Positions 33,747-43,573 of a DNA stretch of 64,000 nt are shown piece after piece. The stretch spans positions 496,001-560,000 of the forward strand of contig NZ_CP107869.1 in assembly GCF_036013645.1 (NCBI RefSeq), written 5' to 3'. This DNA is from Streptomyces sp. NBC_00490 (lineage in GTDB: Bacteria; Actinomycetota; Actinomycetes; Streptomycetales; Streptomycetaceae). Numbering within the stretch: the first letter of the stretch is position 1; every line of letters starts with the position of its first letter. The position numbers and the translations under genes were made by a program. Below the pieces are notes generated by a model. That model saw nothing but the letters and a program-made list of their open reading frames with translations. It searched no databases and was not told where the DNA came from.

Positions 33747-34316
33747 ATGCGTACCGGAAGGCGTACGAAGAGGTGGTTCTGGAGGTGGCGGAGCAACCCG
33801 TTGCGCCGACGCATCGATGTACTCGAGGCATGGCTCGTCCTGGCAGTCTGCGCACTGGTCGCGGTGGGCGGCACGCTGGCGGGTGCGGTGGCTGCGCTGG
33901 CGGCCGACCGCGTCTTCGCGCGGCAGCGGGCCGAGCGGACCGCCGTAGACGCTGTCCTCCTCACGAACACCCCTGCGGCCGCATCGAACAGCTACCGCAC
34001 CAGGGCGGAGGTTCGCTGGACCGGTTACGACGGTTCCGTCCACACCGGCACGACGCTGGTGGGCAGCGGGAAGAACGCCGGGGCCCGCGTCACGATCTGG
34101 ACCAATGCTCAGGGCTCCCTGGTCACCGCGCCTCCGAGCCGGGAAACCGCCGCCGTCGAAGCGGGCCTCCTGGGTACCGGGGCCGCTCTCGCCGTAACCG
34201 GCCTGGTGGTCGGCGCCTGGGGCGTGACACGGTGGTGCCTCGACCGGCGGCGCATCGGCGAGTGGGGCAGCGAGTGGGACCTGGTCGGTCCGCAGTGGGG
34301 GCACAAGACGAGCTGA
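33747..34316 (+). CDS. Rv1733c-family membrane protein
   Basis: 189 residues. The family's start (RSNPLRRRIDVLEAWLVLAVC), a first helix (about 27-52), an external region with SYRTRAEVRWTGYDGSVHTG and a second helix (about 138-162) match the DosR-regulated mycobacterial antigen Rv1733c and the many actinobacterial homologues. The function is unknown. GAGGGAGG precedes the ATG. It is the last recognisable dormancy-type gene, and the ISL3 remnant begins about 145 bp later, so it marks the right edge of the island. Confidence 0.82.
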   Translation: MRTGRRTKRWFWRWRSNPLRRRIDVLEAWLVLAVCALVAVGGTLAGAVAALAADRVFARQRAERTAVDAVLLTNTPAAASNSYRTRAEVRWTGYDGSVHTGTTLVGSGKNAGARVTIWTNAQGSLVTAPPSRETAAVEAGLLGTGAALAVTGLVVGAWGVTRWCLDRRRIGEWGSEWDLVGPQWGHKTS

Positions 34317-34460
34317 CGCATCGGCAGACCGTCCTCGAAGGGGGGTCCGCCAGCTGAGTTGCGGCCTGGATGGACACTTACTCGGCGAACTCCGGCCCGG
34401 CTCGACACCGATGACCCGGCCGTCGAGGTTGCCTCGTACGGCGATCGCCAGGGGCGGGCG

Positions 34461-34806
34461 AGGAAAACCGGCCCGGCCGAACATCTGGCGTTTGAGCATC
34501 TTGCTCCGGTTGACGTGTCCTTCGACGACCCAGGAGTTCCAGGGCAGGGTGAGACGGGCAATGACTGCATCGCGGTCACGATCGATGCCCGCGGCAAGCG
34601 TATGGAGGCCGGGGAGGTCGTCTCGCCGGACGGCATCGAGCCACTGCGGCAGCCGTTCGCCCTGACCCTCGGTGAGCAATTGGCCGAAGGAGCGGACGTG
34701 GCCGGCGAGTGCGTTCAGTTCCGGGCAGTGGACCAGAACGGCCTTGAGTCGGAGGCGCTCCGTCTCGGTGAGAACCTCCGGCCGCCGGAGGATTCTTCCT
34801 GTGCGG
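34461..34806 (-). pseudogene. C-terminal remnant of an ISL3-family transposase
   Basis: On the minus strand: LTETERLRLKAVLVHCPEL, then LHTLAAGIDRDRDAVIARL and WVVEGHVNRSKMLKRQMFGR, the conserved C-terminal end of ISL3 transposases (DDE Glu in VEGHVN). No N-terminal half, no intact start and no terminal repeats are visible. It separates the dormancy island from the glycosidase cluster, so transposition may have shaped that boundary. The flanks 34317-34460 and 34807-35071 hold nothing else I can support. Confidence 0.65.
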
Positions 34807-35071
34807 CTTCAGCCGCTCGGCCACCGCGGGGCGGTGTGCGGCCGGAAGCCTGTGATGGTTCGCGCCGTCGAGGTGGAAAGGGTGCCCGGGCGTGTCACCG
34901 GGGCACGGGATCACCGGGTCCGGTGAGACCGTGTGACCGCGTCTCGGCAAAAAAGGCTAATTGAATCGGCAACCTTTCCGCTCTGGGTGGCCACTTAGGC
35001 GTGTACCGACGAGGGCGAGCCGTGGTCAGCGGTGCTACGCCCTCTGTGTCACCACCCGATCGGAGCATTAC

Positions 35072-36856
35072 GTGTCATCAGAAGACCCGAGATCCGCCGA
35101 GCAGCCGATGCCTCGGGGGCGCACGCCCCGCCGCAGCCGGATGCGCCTCCGCTTTGTCGCGGGAGCGGTGGCGGTGCTCGCCACCTCGGCCGGTGTCGGC
35201 GCCCTGGCGCCCAGCGCGGGCGCCGCGGCGACCGTCGGCATCAGCGTGGATGCCGGTACCTCCTTGGGCACGGTGCCCAGCAGTGGTGCCGGCCTCAACG
35301 TGGGCGTCGGCGACGACCGCATGGGGGACGCCAAGGTGACATCGCTGATGAAGGGCGCGGGAGTTCGGCAGCTTCGCTATCCCGGCGGCTCCGGCGCGGA
35401 CGACTTCCACTGGAAGACCCACACCATGGGCAACGGCGGCTGGATCGTACCCAACACCGACTTCGACAGCTTCATGGCCACCGCGAAGAAGGTCGGCGCC
35501 CAGCCGATCCTGACCGCGAACTACGGTTCCGGCACCCCCCAGGAGGCCGCCGACTGGGTCAAGTACGCCAACGTCGAAAAGGGTTACGGCGTGAAGTACT
35601 GGGAGATCGGCAACGAGGTCTACGGCAACGGGCACTACGGCAACGGCAAGGGCTGGGAAACCGACACGCACGCCGACAAGAGCCCGAAGGAGTACGGGAA
35701 GAACCTGGTCGCCTACGCGAAGGCGATGAAGGCCGTGGACCCGAAGGTGAAGATCGGAGCGGTGCTCACCACCCCGGGCTACTGGCCGGATGCGGAGAAG
35801 GCTCCCGGTGACACCGCCGACTGGAACAACACGGTTCTCTCCATCGCGGGACGCTCGATCGACTTCGTCATCGTCCACTGGTATCCGGGCGGCAAAACCA
35901 CGGCCGACCTGCTGAAGACCCCCTCCCGGATCACCGGTGTAAGGTCCTCGCTGCGCTCGCTGATCGCCAAGTACGCGGGCTCGCGCGCTGCTTCGGTGGA
36001 GATCGCGGTCACCGAGACCGACGCCACATTCTCACCCGCCCTGACCAGCCAGGCCGCAGCCCTGTTCGCGCCGGACACCTACATGACCTGGTTCGAGCAA
36101 GGCGCCACCCACGTGGACTGGTGGAACCTGCACAACGGCACGGACCAGGCACCCACCACCGTCAACGGCCAGACCGACTACCAGGACGGGGGCATTCTCT
36201 CCGCCGGAACCTGCGCCGGGGGGAAGTGCCAACCGCCGCGCGACACGCCCTTCCCCACCTACTGGGGCATCCGCTCACTGACCGCACTGGCGAAGCCTGG
36301 CGACACCATGGTCAAGTCGTCCTCGCGCAACTCGTCGGTCGCCGTGCACGCGGTGCGGAGCAGCAAGGGCGGTCTGAACGTCATGCTGATCAACAAGAGC
36401 CCGAAGAACGCGGCGCAGGTGTCGCTCTCGTACGCCGGATTCACCCCGGCCGCAGGGACGGTCACCACCGTTTCGTATGCCAAGGGAGACACCGCCCTGA
36501 CGACGGCGAAGCGGGGCACGGCAGGCGCACAGAAGCTGCCGCCGTACTCGATCACGACTCTTCAGCTGAAGCCCGCGTCGGGGACCACCAGCGCTGACAA
36601 CCCGACGCCCGCCCCCACACCGACCGCCGTCACGCCGGTTGCCTCCGCCCCCGGCACGACCGGCACCCGTGCGCAGGGGGGGATCGGCGCACTCGTCAGC
36701 CAGGCGACCCCGAGCAGCACATCCGGCGACCTGGCTTCCACCGGGGCGAGCAACGCTGTTGTCACGTACAGCGCCCTCGGTGGCCTGCTGGTCATTGCCG
36801 CCGGCGGCGTGCTGGTACTTCGCGGACGTCGCCGCAGGGGTCTGCACGGGAGGTGA
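35072..36856 (+). CDS. Secreted, LAXTG-anchored glycoside hydrolase (arabinofuranosidase-like)
   Basis: 594 residues. A basic N-terminus with a signal peptide (VAVLATSAGVGALAPSAGAAA) leads to a clan-A (beta/alpha)8 hydrolase. Acid/base Glu182 sits in KYWEIGNEVYG and the likely nucleophile Glu315 in AVTETDATF, as in arabinofuranosidase-type families. A beta domain and a Pro/Thr linker follow. The C-terminus ends with LASTG (about 554-558), a hydrophobic helix and Arg/Lys residues: a class E sortase substrate, like long chaplins. It therefore stays on the cell wall. The GTG at 35072 has GGAG seven bases upstream; ATG 35108 is an alternative. Exact substrate specificity is not assignable by eye. 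Confidence 0.75.
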   Translation: MSSEDPRSAEQPMPRGRTPRRSRMRLRFVAGAVAVLATSAGVGALAPSAGAAATVGISVDAGTSLGTVPSSGAGLNVGVGDDRMGDAKVTSLMKGAGVRQLRYPGGSGADDFHWKTHTMGNGGWIVPNTDFDSFMATAKKVGAQPILTANYGSGTPQEAADWVKYANVEKGYGVKYWEIGNEVYGNGHYGNGKGWETDTHADKSPKEYGKNLVAYAKAMKAVDPKVKIGAVLTTPGYWPDAEKAPGDTADWNNTVLSIAGRSIDFVIVHWYPGGKTTADLLKTPSRITGVRSSLRSLIAKYAGSRAASVEIAVTETDATFSPALTSQAAALFAPDTYMTWFEQGATHVDWWNLHNGTDQAPTTVNGQTDYQDGGILSAGTCAGGKCQPPRDTPFPTYWGIRSLTALAKPGDTMVKSSSRNSSVAVHAVRSSKGGLNVMLINKSPKNAAQVSLSYAGFTPAAGTVTTVSYAKGDTALTTAKRGTAGAQKLPPYSITTLQLKPASGTTSADNPTPAPTPTAVTPVASAPGTTGTRAQGGIGALVSQATPSSTSGDLASTGASNAVVTYSALGGLLVIAAGGVLVLRGRRRRGLHGR

Positions 36857-36872
36857 GAACGCGTGAGTGACT

Positions 36873-36992
<120 letters not shown>

Positions 36993-37084
36993 AACTTCAA
37001 CCACGAATCTCCAGGTCACAGCCAACATCGGACCTCGCTGTCGGCTGTGCAACCCCGGGCGCGCGCAGAGACCGGATACCGGTG

Positions 37085-39175
37085 TCAGCAGGAGCTCAAG
37101 CCCGTGAAGCCGACGCGGACAAGCTTCCACTGCTGGTTCACGCCGCCCCAGTCCGAGTACTGGACGATGCCGGTCCCGTCTGCGGAGGAGAAGCCCGGTA
37201 CCTCGACGGCCTTCCCGCTGTTGCGGTTGATCAACCGGAAGTATCCGTCCGGTGAGTCCGCCAACCGGAACTGCTGATTCAAGCCATCGTGGTCGCTCCA
37301 CTGGTGGATGGCCGCGTTGTCGGCCGTCGACCAGCTGGAGACGTCCAGCACCTTGCCGGAGTGCCTCGCCTTCAACCGGTAGAAGCCGCCACCGGAGTCC
37401 ACGAACTGGAACTGCTGGTTGGTCCCGTCGATCCGAGCCCATTGATTGACCGCGGCGCCGTCCTCGGAGCTCACGCCCGCCACGTCCAGTGCCTTGCCGC
37501 TGTTGCGGTTGACTATGACGTACCAGGCGTTCGTGTCCACAGTGCCCGGTTGCGCCGCCGGCCCGCACGCGCGCACGTCGAAGCGTTCCACCCGCACTTT
37601 GCCGCCGAGGGCCCTGGTGGCGTGGTTGAAGACGGCGAAGCGGTAGCCCATGAAGAAGTGAGGTCTGTCGTTCATGGTGAAGGCCGGGCCGAGCCGGGTG
37701 AAGGTGGTGCCGTCGGTGCTGTAGGAGAACGTCGCCTGGCGGCCGGGCCCCGGGCTGATGTCGGCGGCGGCACGCAGCCAGACGCGGCTGCCGGACGCGG
37801 GGAGGTCGGCGCGGGCCTGCTCGGTGCCGGTGCTGCTGGTGTTCCAGCTGGCGTCCATGGCCAGGCCGTCGAACATCACCAGCCTGCTGACGCCGTTCTG
37901 CCGCGTGACGCCGATCCAGGCGGAGGAGTCGCGCAGCATCGCCAGCCCGGCCCGGTCGCCGTCCGCCATGCCGGAGTAGTCGAGTACCACGGTCGCGGTG
38001 GAGGCGGGGCCCTGGATGCGGCGGGTGAGGGTGTTGCGGGCGCTGTAGAGGTCGTCGGTGACGGTGGCGGTCCTGAGGGTGAGCCCGTTGTCGACGGTGA
38101 ACGCCGTGGTGTCGGGGTTGTGGTTCCACTCCCAGTGCGGCGCCAGCGCCGTCCCCTCGAAGGTGTCGGCGCCGGTCATCGGCGGGAGCGGGTGCGGGGT
38201 GACCGGGTAGGGGTAGGTCTCGCCCCACGCGCCGTCGACGGTCTGGAGCTCGGGCCAGCCGGCGGCGTTCCAGGTGACCGGGGCCAGGGCGGGGACGCGG
38301 CCGCCGGGATAGGCGTCGATGAAGCCCATGTAGTACCAGTCGCCGTTCGGGGTGTCGACCAGCGAGCCCTGGTGCGGTATGCCGCCGCCGGGGATCGGGC
38401 CGGGCAGGTCCAGCAGCACCTCCCGCATCTCGTACGGGCCGAAGGGGCCTGAGGTGGACTTCCAGATGTACTGGCCGTTGGGCGGGCGGGTGACGAAGAT
38501 GTAGTAGTTCCCGTTGATCTTGTAGAAGCGGGAGCCCTCCATCAGGTGTAACGCGTCGGGCTTGGTGAGCACGTGCTCGGACCTGACCTCGGTGCGCATG
38601 TCCGGGGAGAGCTGCGCGACATGGATCTCGTTGGCGCCGTACGCCACATACGGGGTGCCGTCGTCGTCGAAGAGCAGCCCCGCGTCGTAGTAAATGCTGC
38701 CGATCTCGGCGTGCCGGGTCCAGGGGCCCGCCGCGTTGGTGGCCTTGTATACGTACGACCGCTGCCAGCCGATCTGGCCCACCCAGTAGAAGGTCTTGTC
38801 GCTGGGGCGGTAGCGCATCGAGGACGCATAGATGCCCTGGACGTACGCCTGTCCGCCCTTGAGGTCGTACGCGTCGCCGAAGTCGAGGACCGGCACCGAG
38901 TGGCCGATGAACTCCCAGTTGACCAGGTCGTAGGAGCGCAGGACGGGCGCGCCCGGCGAGAAGTGCATGGTCGACCCGGTGTAGTAGTACGTATCGCCGA
39001 CGCGGATGACCTCGAGATCGGCGAAGTCCTGCCAGATCACCGGGTTGGTGAACCGCTCCTGCTGGGCCGTCGTGGCCGCCGCCGCGCGCATCGCCGGCAG
39101 CGCGGCGCCCGCGACCAGACCGGCGGTGACAGCCATGACTCTCCGGCGGCTGTGGGGGTGTTGGAGCCAGGACAT
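37085..39175 (-). CDS. Secreted GH43 glycosidase with C-terminal RICIN domain
   Basis: 696 residues. The N-terminus HSRRRVMAVTAGLVAGAALP looks like a Tat signal. GH43 five-blade propeller at about 40-330: NPVIWQDFADLEVIRVGDTYY (first catalytic Asp), LFDDDGTPYVAYG and MEGSRFYKINGNYY (Glu). A beta-sandwich (about 340-545) and a ricin-type beta-trefoil (about 555-696, three NQQFxF/NQQWKL repeats) follow. GH43 enzymes of this layout act as beta-xylosidases or arabinofuranosidases; the RICIN domain binds xylan or galactose. The ATG at 39175 follows GGAAG. The 250 bp upstream contains CGAAGTTCG near 39218, possibly part of a xylan-regulon operator. Confidence 0.88.
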   Translation of the reverse strand: MSWLQHPHSRRRVMAVTAGLVAGAALPAMRAAAATTAQQERFTNPVIWQDFADLEVIRVGDTYYYTGSTMHFSPGAPVLRSYDLVNWEFIGHSVPVLDFGDAYDLKGGQAYVQGIYASSMRYRPSDKTFYWVGQIGWQRSYVYKATNAAGPWTRHAEIGSIYYDAGLLFDDDGTPYVAYGANEIHVAQLSPDMRTEVRSEHVLTKPDALHLMEGSRFYKINGNYYIFVTRPPNGQYIWKSTSGPFGPYEMREVLLDLPGPIPGGGIPHQGSLVDTPNGDWYYMGFIDAYPGGRVPALAPVTWNAAGWPELQTVDGAWGETYPYPVTPHPLPPMTGADTFEGTALAPHWEWNHNPDTTAFTVDNGLTLRTATVTDDLYSARNTLTRRIQGPASTATVVLDYSGMADGDRAGLAMLRDSSAWIGVTRQNGVSRLVMFDGLAMDASWNTSSTGTEQARADLPASGSRVWLRAAADISPGPGRQATFSYSTDGTTFTRLGPAFTMNDRPHFFMGYRFAVFNHATRALGGKVRVERFDVRACGPAAQPGTVDTNAWYVIVNRNSGKALDVAGVSSEDGAAVNQWARIDGTNQQFQFVDSGGGFYRLKARHSGKVLDVSSWSTADNAAIHQWSDHDGLNQQFRLADSPDGYFRLINRNSGKAVEVPGFSSADGTGIVQYSDWGGVNQQWKLVRVGFTGLSSC

Positions 39176-39426
39176 GAGAGATCAGCTTCCTCACGGGTAA
39201 GGGGACCGAGAGACCGAAGTTCGAAATGTCGGACGTCAATCTCGGATGGCGTCGAGGACCTGGTAGAGAGTGAGCCCGCTGTATCGGCCTTTGAGGCCGG
39301 GCGCTGCTCAGTCGGGAACGCGTGGGCGGCGGAGGGCAGGGGGCCGTGGTGATGCCGGCCGGTGCAGGAGGGGCCCTCGAATCCCAGGACTGGGACGGGG
39401 AGGGGCTCCGGTCCCAAGAGCGGGGG

Positions 39427-40533
39427 TCATCCGGCGGTGAGAGTGGTCCATTTCTGGTTGGAGCCGCCGTGGCAGTCCCACAGGTGGAGTTGTGTGCCGT
39501 CGGTCGTGGAGTAGCCCGGAATGTCGAGGCAGCGGCCGGAGGCGGGGTTGCGGTAGCCGCCGTTGTAGGGCTGCCAGATCTGGTTGGTGCCGCCGTGGCA
39601 GGCCCAGAGCTGCACCTTGGTGCCGTTGGCCGTGCCGAAGCCGGCGGCGTCGAGGCATTTGCCCATAGAGCGCAGGGTGCCGTCGGTGTAGGCGGACCAG
39701 TACTGGTTGATGCTGTCGCCGCAGCTCCAGATCTGGACGGCGGTCCCGTCGGCGGTGCCGAAGCCGCTGACATCCAGGCACTTGCCGCCCAAGTCGGACT
39801 GCACGCGCGCGGGAGCGGGGGCGGGGTTCCTCAGCCACCCGGCGCTGTCGGCGGACTGGATGCCTCTGTGGAAGGCGTCTGCCATCTTCTGGTAGCCCGA
39901 GTCGTTGGGATGCAGGGCGTCGGCCAGGTCGGCCGTGGTCAGGCTGCTCATGTCCACGTATGCGACGTGCTTGCCCGCGGCCTGTGCCTCGCTCACGATC
40001 TGGGGGATGGCCTGGTTGTACGCGGTGCGGTACTGCTCCTCCGAGCCGCTGGTGGACACGACCAGGGAGGCCACGAGGACGGTGGCGTCGGGGACGTCGG
40101 CGGTGATCTGGTTGACCAGCGACTTCAGCCGGTCGGCGGCGGTGGAGACCTGATAGCTGCCGGCCAGGTCGTTGGTGCCGATCATCAGCGTCACGACGTT
40201 GGGCCGGTAGCGGGTCAGCGAGGCGTCGGCGAGTTCGGCGATCTGGTGGATCCTGTATCCCTGGTGACCTTGGTTGTCGGGGTCGGACATCGAACCGCCC
40301 CGCAACGTGCCGACGAAGTCCAGCGGATGGCCTTCCGCCGCGAGCATGTCCCACAACGGACCCCGATAGCCGTTGCCCGTGCTGCTTCCCACGCCCCAGG
40401 TTATGGAGTCGCCGAGCGGCATGACCCGCAAGGGCGTGTTCGAGGCGGCGGAGGCAGGTGCCACACCTGCTGCCGTCATCCCGAGCGCGGCCATGACCAG
40501 CGTGATGAGGGGCAGGATCCAAGGCCTTCTCAT
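39427..40533 (-). CDS. Secreted SGNH/GDSL esterase with C-terminal RICIN domain
   Basis: 368 residues. Signal peptide (about 1-30), then an SGNH hydrolase: block I GDSITWG with Ser43, block III GTND (about 118) and the C-terminal catalytic DALHPND (about 206-212). A Pro/Ala linker leads to a beta-trefoil (about 245-368) with GKCLDVSGFGTADGT-type repeats and QIW/QLW motifs. Together with its neighbours this is probably a carbohydrate esterase removing acetyl groups from xylan; the RICIN domain targets it to the polymer. The ATG at 40533 is preceded by AGGA. The 277 bp upstream shows no other gene. Confidence 0.86.
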   Translation of the reverse strand: MRRPWILPLITLVMAALGMTAAGVAPASAASNTPLRVMPLGDSITWGVGSSTGNGYRGPLWDMLAAEGHPLDFVGTLRGGSMSDPDNQGHQGYRIHQIAELADASLTRYRPNVVTLMIGTNDLAGSYQVSTAADRLKSLVNQITADVPDATVLVASLVVSTSGSEEQYRTAYNQAIPQIVSEAQAAGKHVAYVDMSSLTTADLADALHPNDSGYQKMADAFHRGIQSADSAGWLRNPAPAPARVQSDLGGKCLDVSGFGTADGTAVQIWSCGDSINQYWSAYTDGTLRSMGKCLDAAGFGTANGTKVQLWACHGGTNQIWQPYNGGYRNPASGRCLDIPGYSTTDGTQLHLWDCHGGSNQKWTTLTAG

Positions 40534-40810
40534 GCAGTACGTCCTGTTCTGCGAGTGAGTGCTGAATCTGGCGGGGGCTGTTTGCCGTCCGTGTCGGCAA
40601 CTCGGCTGCTGTGTCGTCCCGTTGGCATCGGCGGATGACGTACTGGTGGAACGGCGTGGTGAGGAACCGTGGGCGTTGTCACGTTGTCGGGTGGGTAGGG
40701 CCTGACGGTGTGTCGAGGCATGGTTCAGTCGGGCTCCGGGCCCGGTTCGGCGTGCGTCGTTGCCCGCGAACGTCAGGAACACCGGAGCCGGACCTGTGTC
40801 ATGCCACCGG

Positions 40811-42250
40811 CTAGCGCTGCAGTGTCAGCACGCCCGGCCGGTAGGGCAGGAGGCCGTAGTCCCCGCCGTCGGTGCTGGGGTCGCGCCCCTGGTAGAGGAA
40901 CTGCAGATTGCAGGGGTCGATGGTCTTGGTCTGGTCGGGGTTGGTGCGAACCAGATCGCCGTGGCTGATGTCGTTGGTCCAGGTCGCGCCGCTGTTGGCC
41001 TTGCCGGCGAAGGGGCTGGTCACGGTGTCGGCCCCGGCCTGCGGTGTCCACGTGCCGTCGAGGCTGGTGGCCGTGAACGCGCGGAAGTAGCGTCCGTATC
41101 CTGTGTAGTTCTGGGCCTCGACGATCATGAGGTACTGGTTCTGACCCTGGACCTTGTAGACCTCCGGCGCCTCGAACAGGTTGAGCGCAGTGTCGCTCAT
41201 GATCTTCGTGGCCGAACCGAACGCGCCCGGGAAGTTGCCGATGGGCATGCTGGACCGGTAGATGTCACCCTCGTCGTTGGCGAAGAACATGTACATGTTC
41301 GCGTCGTCGCCGATAAGGGTCACGTCAAGAGGGCCGCCCTTCGGGAGGGTGCCCGTGAACAGCTCCTGCTGCGCGGACCAGCCGTTAGGGTTGGTGGGGT
41401 CGCTCGAGGTGCGGTAGCCGAAGCTGTACGGCCAAGCCCCGTTGTAGGCAAGCACCCAGATGTTCTTCGGGGCGAAGTAGAACAGCGTCGGCGCGATGCC
41501 GTCGAAGGGGATCGTGTTCTGGGTGGCGGTGGCCATGTCGGACCAGTTCGTGAAGGGGCTGAAGGTCGCCAGCCCCCAGCGCCCGTCGTTACCGGCGAGG
41601 GTGTTGTGCGTCGTGGCATAGACGACGTGCTTGCCGTTGTACTTCACGGTGGTGAAGTCCTTGAGCGAGGCCCACCCCGCCTTCGGCTCCGCCAGCGGGC
41701 CCGTCGAAGTCCACCGGTAGGTGGACGGAAGAGCACACGCGTTGCTCGCTCCGGACAGGCCGGTCCATTTCTGGTTGGCGCCGCCGTGGCACGACCAGAG
41801 CTGCACCCCTGTTCCGTTGGCCTTGCCCCAGCCCGCGGCCTCCAGGCACAGCCCGGAGCGCACGCCGGTGATGGTGCCGTCGGGGTTCACCCGCCACTGC
41901 TGGTTGTCACTGCCGTTGCACGTCCAGATCTGTACCGGGGTCCCGGAGGTGGTGGCGCCGCCCCGGGCATCCAGGCACTTGTTGCCGTACACGGTCAGCT
42001 GGGCGCTGTCCGTCAAGGTCCACTGCTGGTTGATGCCGCCGTGGCAGTCCCAGATCTGCACGTTCGCACCGTCGGCCTGGCTGAAGCCCTCCACGTCCAG
42101 ACACTTGCCGGAATCAACACCGCGCACGTCGCTGGTGGTGGCCGCCTGAGCCGGCCCGGCGACAAGCAGCGCCGCCAGCGCGGCCAGAGCCGCAGCCACG
42201 GCGGCGAGCACCACCGACGGACGTCTGCGGCGGGAACTACGTGTGCGCAT
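40811..42250 (-). CDS. Secreted GH62 alpha-L-arabinofuranosidase with N-terminal RICIN domain
   Basis: 479 residues. Signal peptide (about 1-36), ricin beta-trefoil (about 38-165, three CLDxxG...QIWxC repeats), then GH62 (about 175-479): [59 protein letters not shown] and the closing [15 protein letters not shown]62 removes arabinose side chains from arabinoxylan. Here the RICIN domain is N-terminal, whereas it is C-terminal in the two neighbouring enzymes. Arg-rich n-region; ATG 42250 lies a few bases after GAGG. A palindrome 82 bp upstream is a candidate operator. Confidence 0.9.
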   Translation of the reverse strand: MRTRSSRRRRPSVVLAAVAAALAALAALLVAGPAQAATTSDVRGVDSGKCLDVEGFSQADGANVQIWDCHGGINQQWTLTDSAQLTVYGNKCLDARGGATTSGTPVQIWTCNGSDNQQWRVNPDGTITGVRSGLCLEAAGWGKANGTGVQLWSCHGGANQKWTGLSGASNACALPSTYRWTSTGPLAEPKAGWASLKDFTTVKYNGKHVVYATTHNTLAGNDGRWGLATFSPFTNWSDMATATQNTIPFDGIAPTLFYFAPKNIWVLAYNGAWPYSFGYRTSSDPTNPNGWSAQQELFTGTLPKGGPLDVTLIGDDANMYMFFANDEGDIYRSSMPIGNFPGAFGSATKIMSDTALNLFEAPEVYKVQGQNQYLMIVEAQNYTGYGRYFRAFTATSLDGTWTPQAGADTVTSPFAGKANSGATWTNDISHGDLVRTNPDQTKTIDPCNLQFLYQGRDPSTDGGDYGLLPYRPGVLTLQR

Positions 42251-42331
42251 AAGGACCTCGTCATCCCTGAGCAAGCGACTCCGGGCCGACCTCTCGAAGG
42301 CTGCCCGGATGCCGGTGTGGCGGAACTCCGA

Positions 42332-42351
42332 CTGTTCGCAATACCGAACAG
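42332..42351 (-). promoter_or_regulatory. Palindrome CTGTTCG-N6-CGAACAG upstream of GH62
   Basis: A perfect 7-bp inverted repeat, typical in size for a dimeric repressor. It lies in the 469-bp gap before the GH62 gene, which otherwise holds only relatively AT-rich promoter-like DNA (about 42370-42425) and no gene. Confidence 0.4.
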
Positions 42352-42719
42352 TGGTCGATGTGTCGATCGAGAGAATGCTAGACATCCCATCAATGACGTC
42401 AATACTTCTCGCAGAATCCGCAACCAGAAACGGTCGCAGGCTCAAACCAGGCGGCTTCAAGTTCCTTGCCTGCACGGGCCTTTGACTGAGAGCCAGGCAG
42501 AGGTGCGGGCGCGGGCTTGGAACAGGCACCGTTGCAGTACTGGTTGCCGCCACTCCCGAAAAGGTTGCCGCGGTCCAAGTTATGGAAGAGCTCAACTTGG
42601 CGAGCTCACCTGATCACCGCGTTCCTCGCGCACCACACGGACACCGAGGACAGCATCTCCCCCGAGAGCCGCCGGCAAGCGCTGATGGCCGGTATGCAAG
42701 TCCACGTGCCGGCTGGTGG

Positions 42720-43568
42720 TCACAGGCCACATCTCCCGGCGGCAAGTGCCGTGATCGCGCACTCGGCGGCGTGCCGTGCCGCGAGCACGGAGGGGAAGGG
42801 CCCACAGCCGTGGGAGGCAACGTCGGTCGGCCCGCTCGCGATCCGCCACTGCCAGACGGTGCGTGCAGCAGGGAGCGCGGGGTGGCACCAGACGGGCTCG
42901 GCGGCCGAGGACGCGTTCTGCACCGTCTGGATCAACAGGCCGTATGCCATCCCGTCGATCACCGCGGTGGCGTGCCTCTCGCTGGTGTCGTCGGCGGTCC
43001 AGTTCAGGGGTGTCGGGGTCGACTCCGACACTTCCAGAAGGGCATCCGCGAGGTCGGCCAGGCTCCGGTACAGCGCGGCGCGTACCGCATCGGTGTGGTG
43101 TCGGCCCCAGTGGTACGAGGGCCGTTCGGCGATCTCCTGCGCGAGAGTGTGCGCGGCGAGTTCGTCCAGAAGGTCTCTGTTCCCGAGGCGTCCCTGCGCC
43201 AGGGTGGCGGCAGCGCCCCAGGTGAGATCGTCCCGGGTCAGGGCGGTGCCGCGGGCCAGCTCCCACAGGTCGGATGATCCGAGGTCGTCGACCGTGCGGC
43301 GGATGCAGAGTGCGGCCGCATCCGCCTGGGGCGGGACTTGGACGTTCAAGAGGCCCGCGTGCACGTCCGTGGCCGCGCTCAGATCGCCTGGCTGCAGCGC
43401 GCCCAGCGGCAAGGCCCCCGCTGTATGGAGCACTTGCCGGTGGACGCGACGTACGGGATGAGGTCCGCGGGAGGACGCGGGTCGTCCGGCGAGTGCGCAC
43501 AGGGCGTCCAGCAGGTGTGCCGGTGGAACCCTCAGGCTGGTGCACGCCCTCGTCAGGCGACCGGCCAT
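42720..43568 (-). CDS. Uncharacterised protein, last gene of the hydrolase operon
   Basis: 282 residues, mainly helical, no signal peptide or membrane segment. I do not recognise the family. Visible features are an Arg-rich first 50 residues and a central helical block (AQGRLGNRDLLDELAAHTLAQEI). The ATG lies 5 bp after the RidA stop (TGACGACGATG), so it is translationally coupled as fourth gene of the operon. Codon bias is normal for the region. A role alongside the esterase and RidA is inferred only from position. Confidence 0.6.
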   Translation of the reverse strand: MAGRLTRACTSLRVPPAHLLDALCALAGRPASSRGPHPVRRVHRQVLHTAGALPLGALQPGDLSAATDVHAGLLNVQVPPQADAAALCIRRTVDDLGSSDLWELARGTALTRDDLTWGAAATLAQGRLGNRDLLDELAAHTLAQEIAERPSYHWGRHHTDAVRAALYRSLADLADALLEVSESTPTPLNWTADDTSERHATAVIDGMAYGLLIQTVQNASSAAEPVWCHPALPAARTVWQWRIASGPTDVASHGCGPFPSVLAARHAAECAITALAAGRCGL

Positions 43569-43573
43569 CGTCG

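Noticed and set aside
1..34316. Island considered as a prophage or integrative element
   Set aside because: No integrase, attachment repeats, phage structural genes or tRNA end; only an ISL3 remnant at the right edge.
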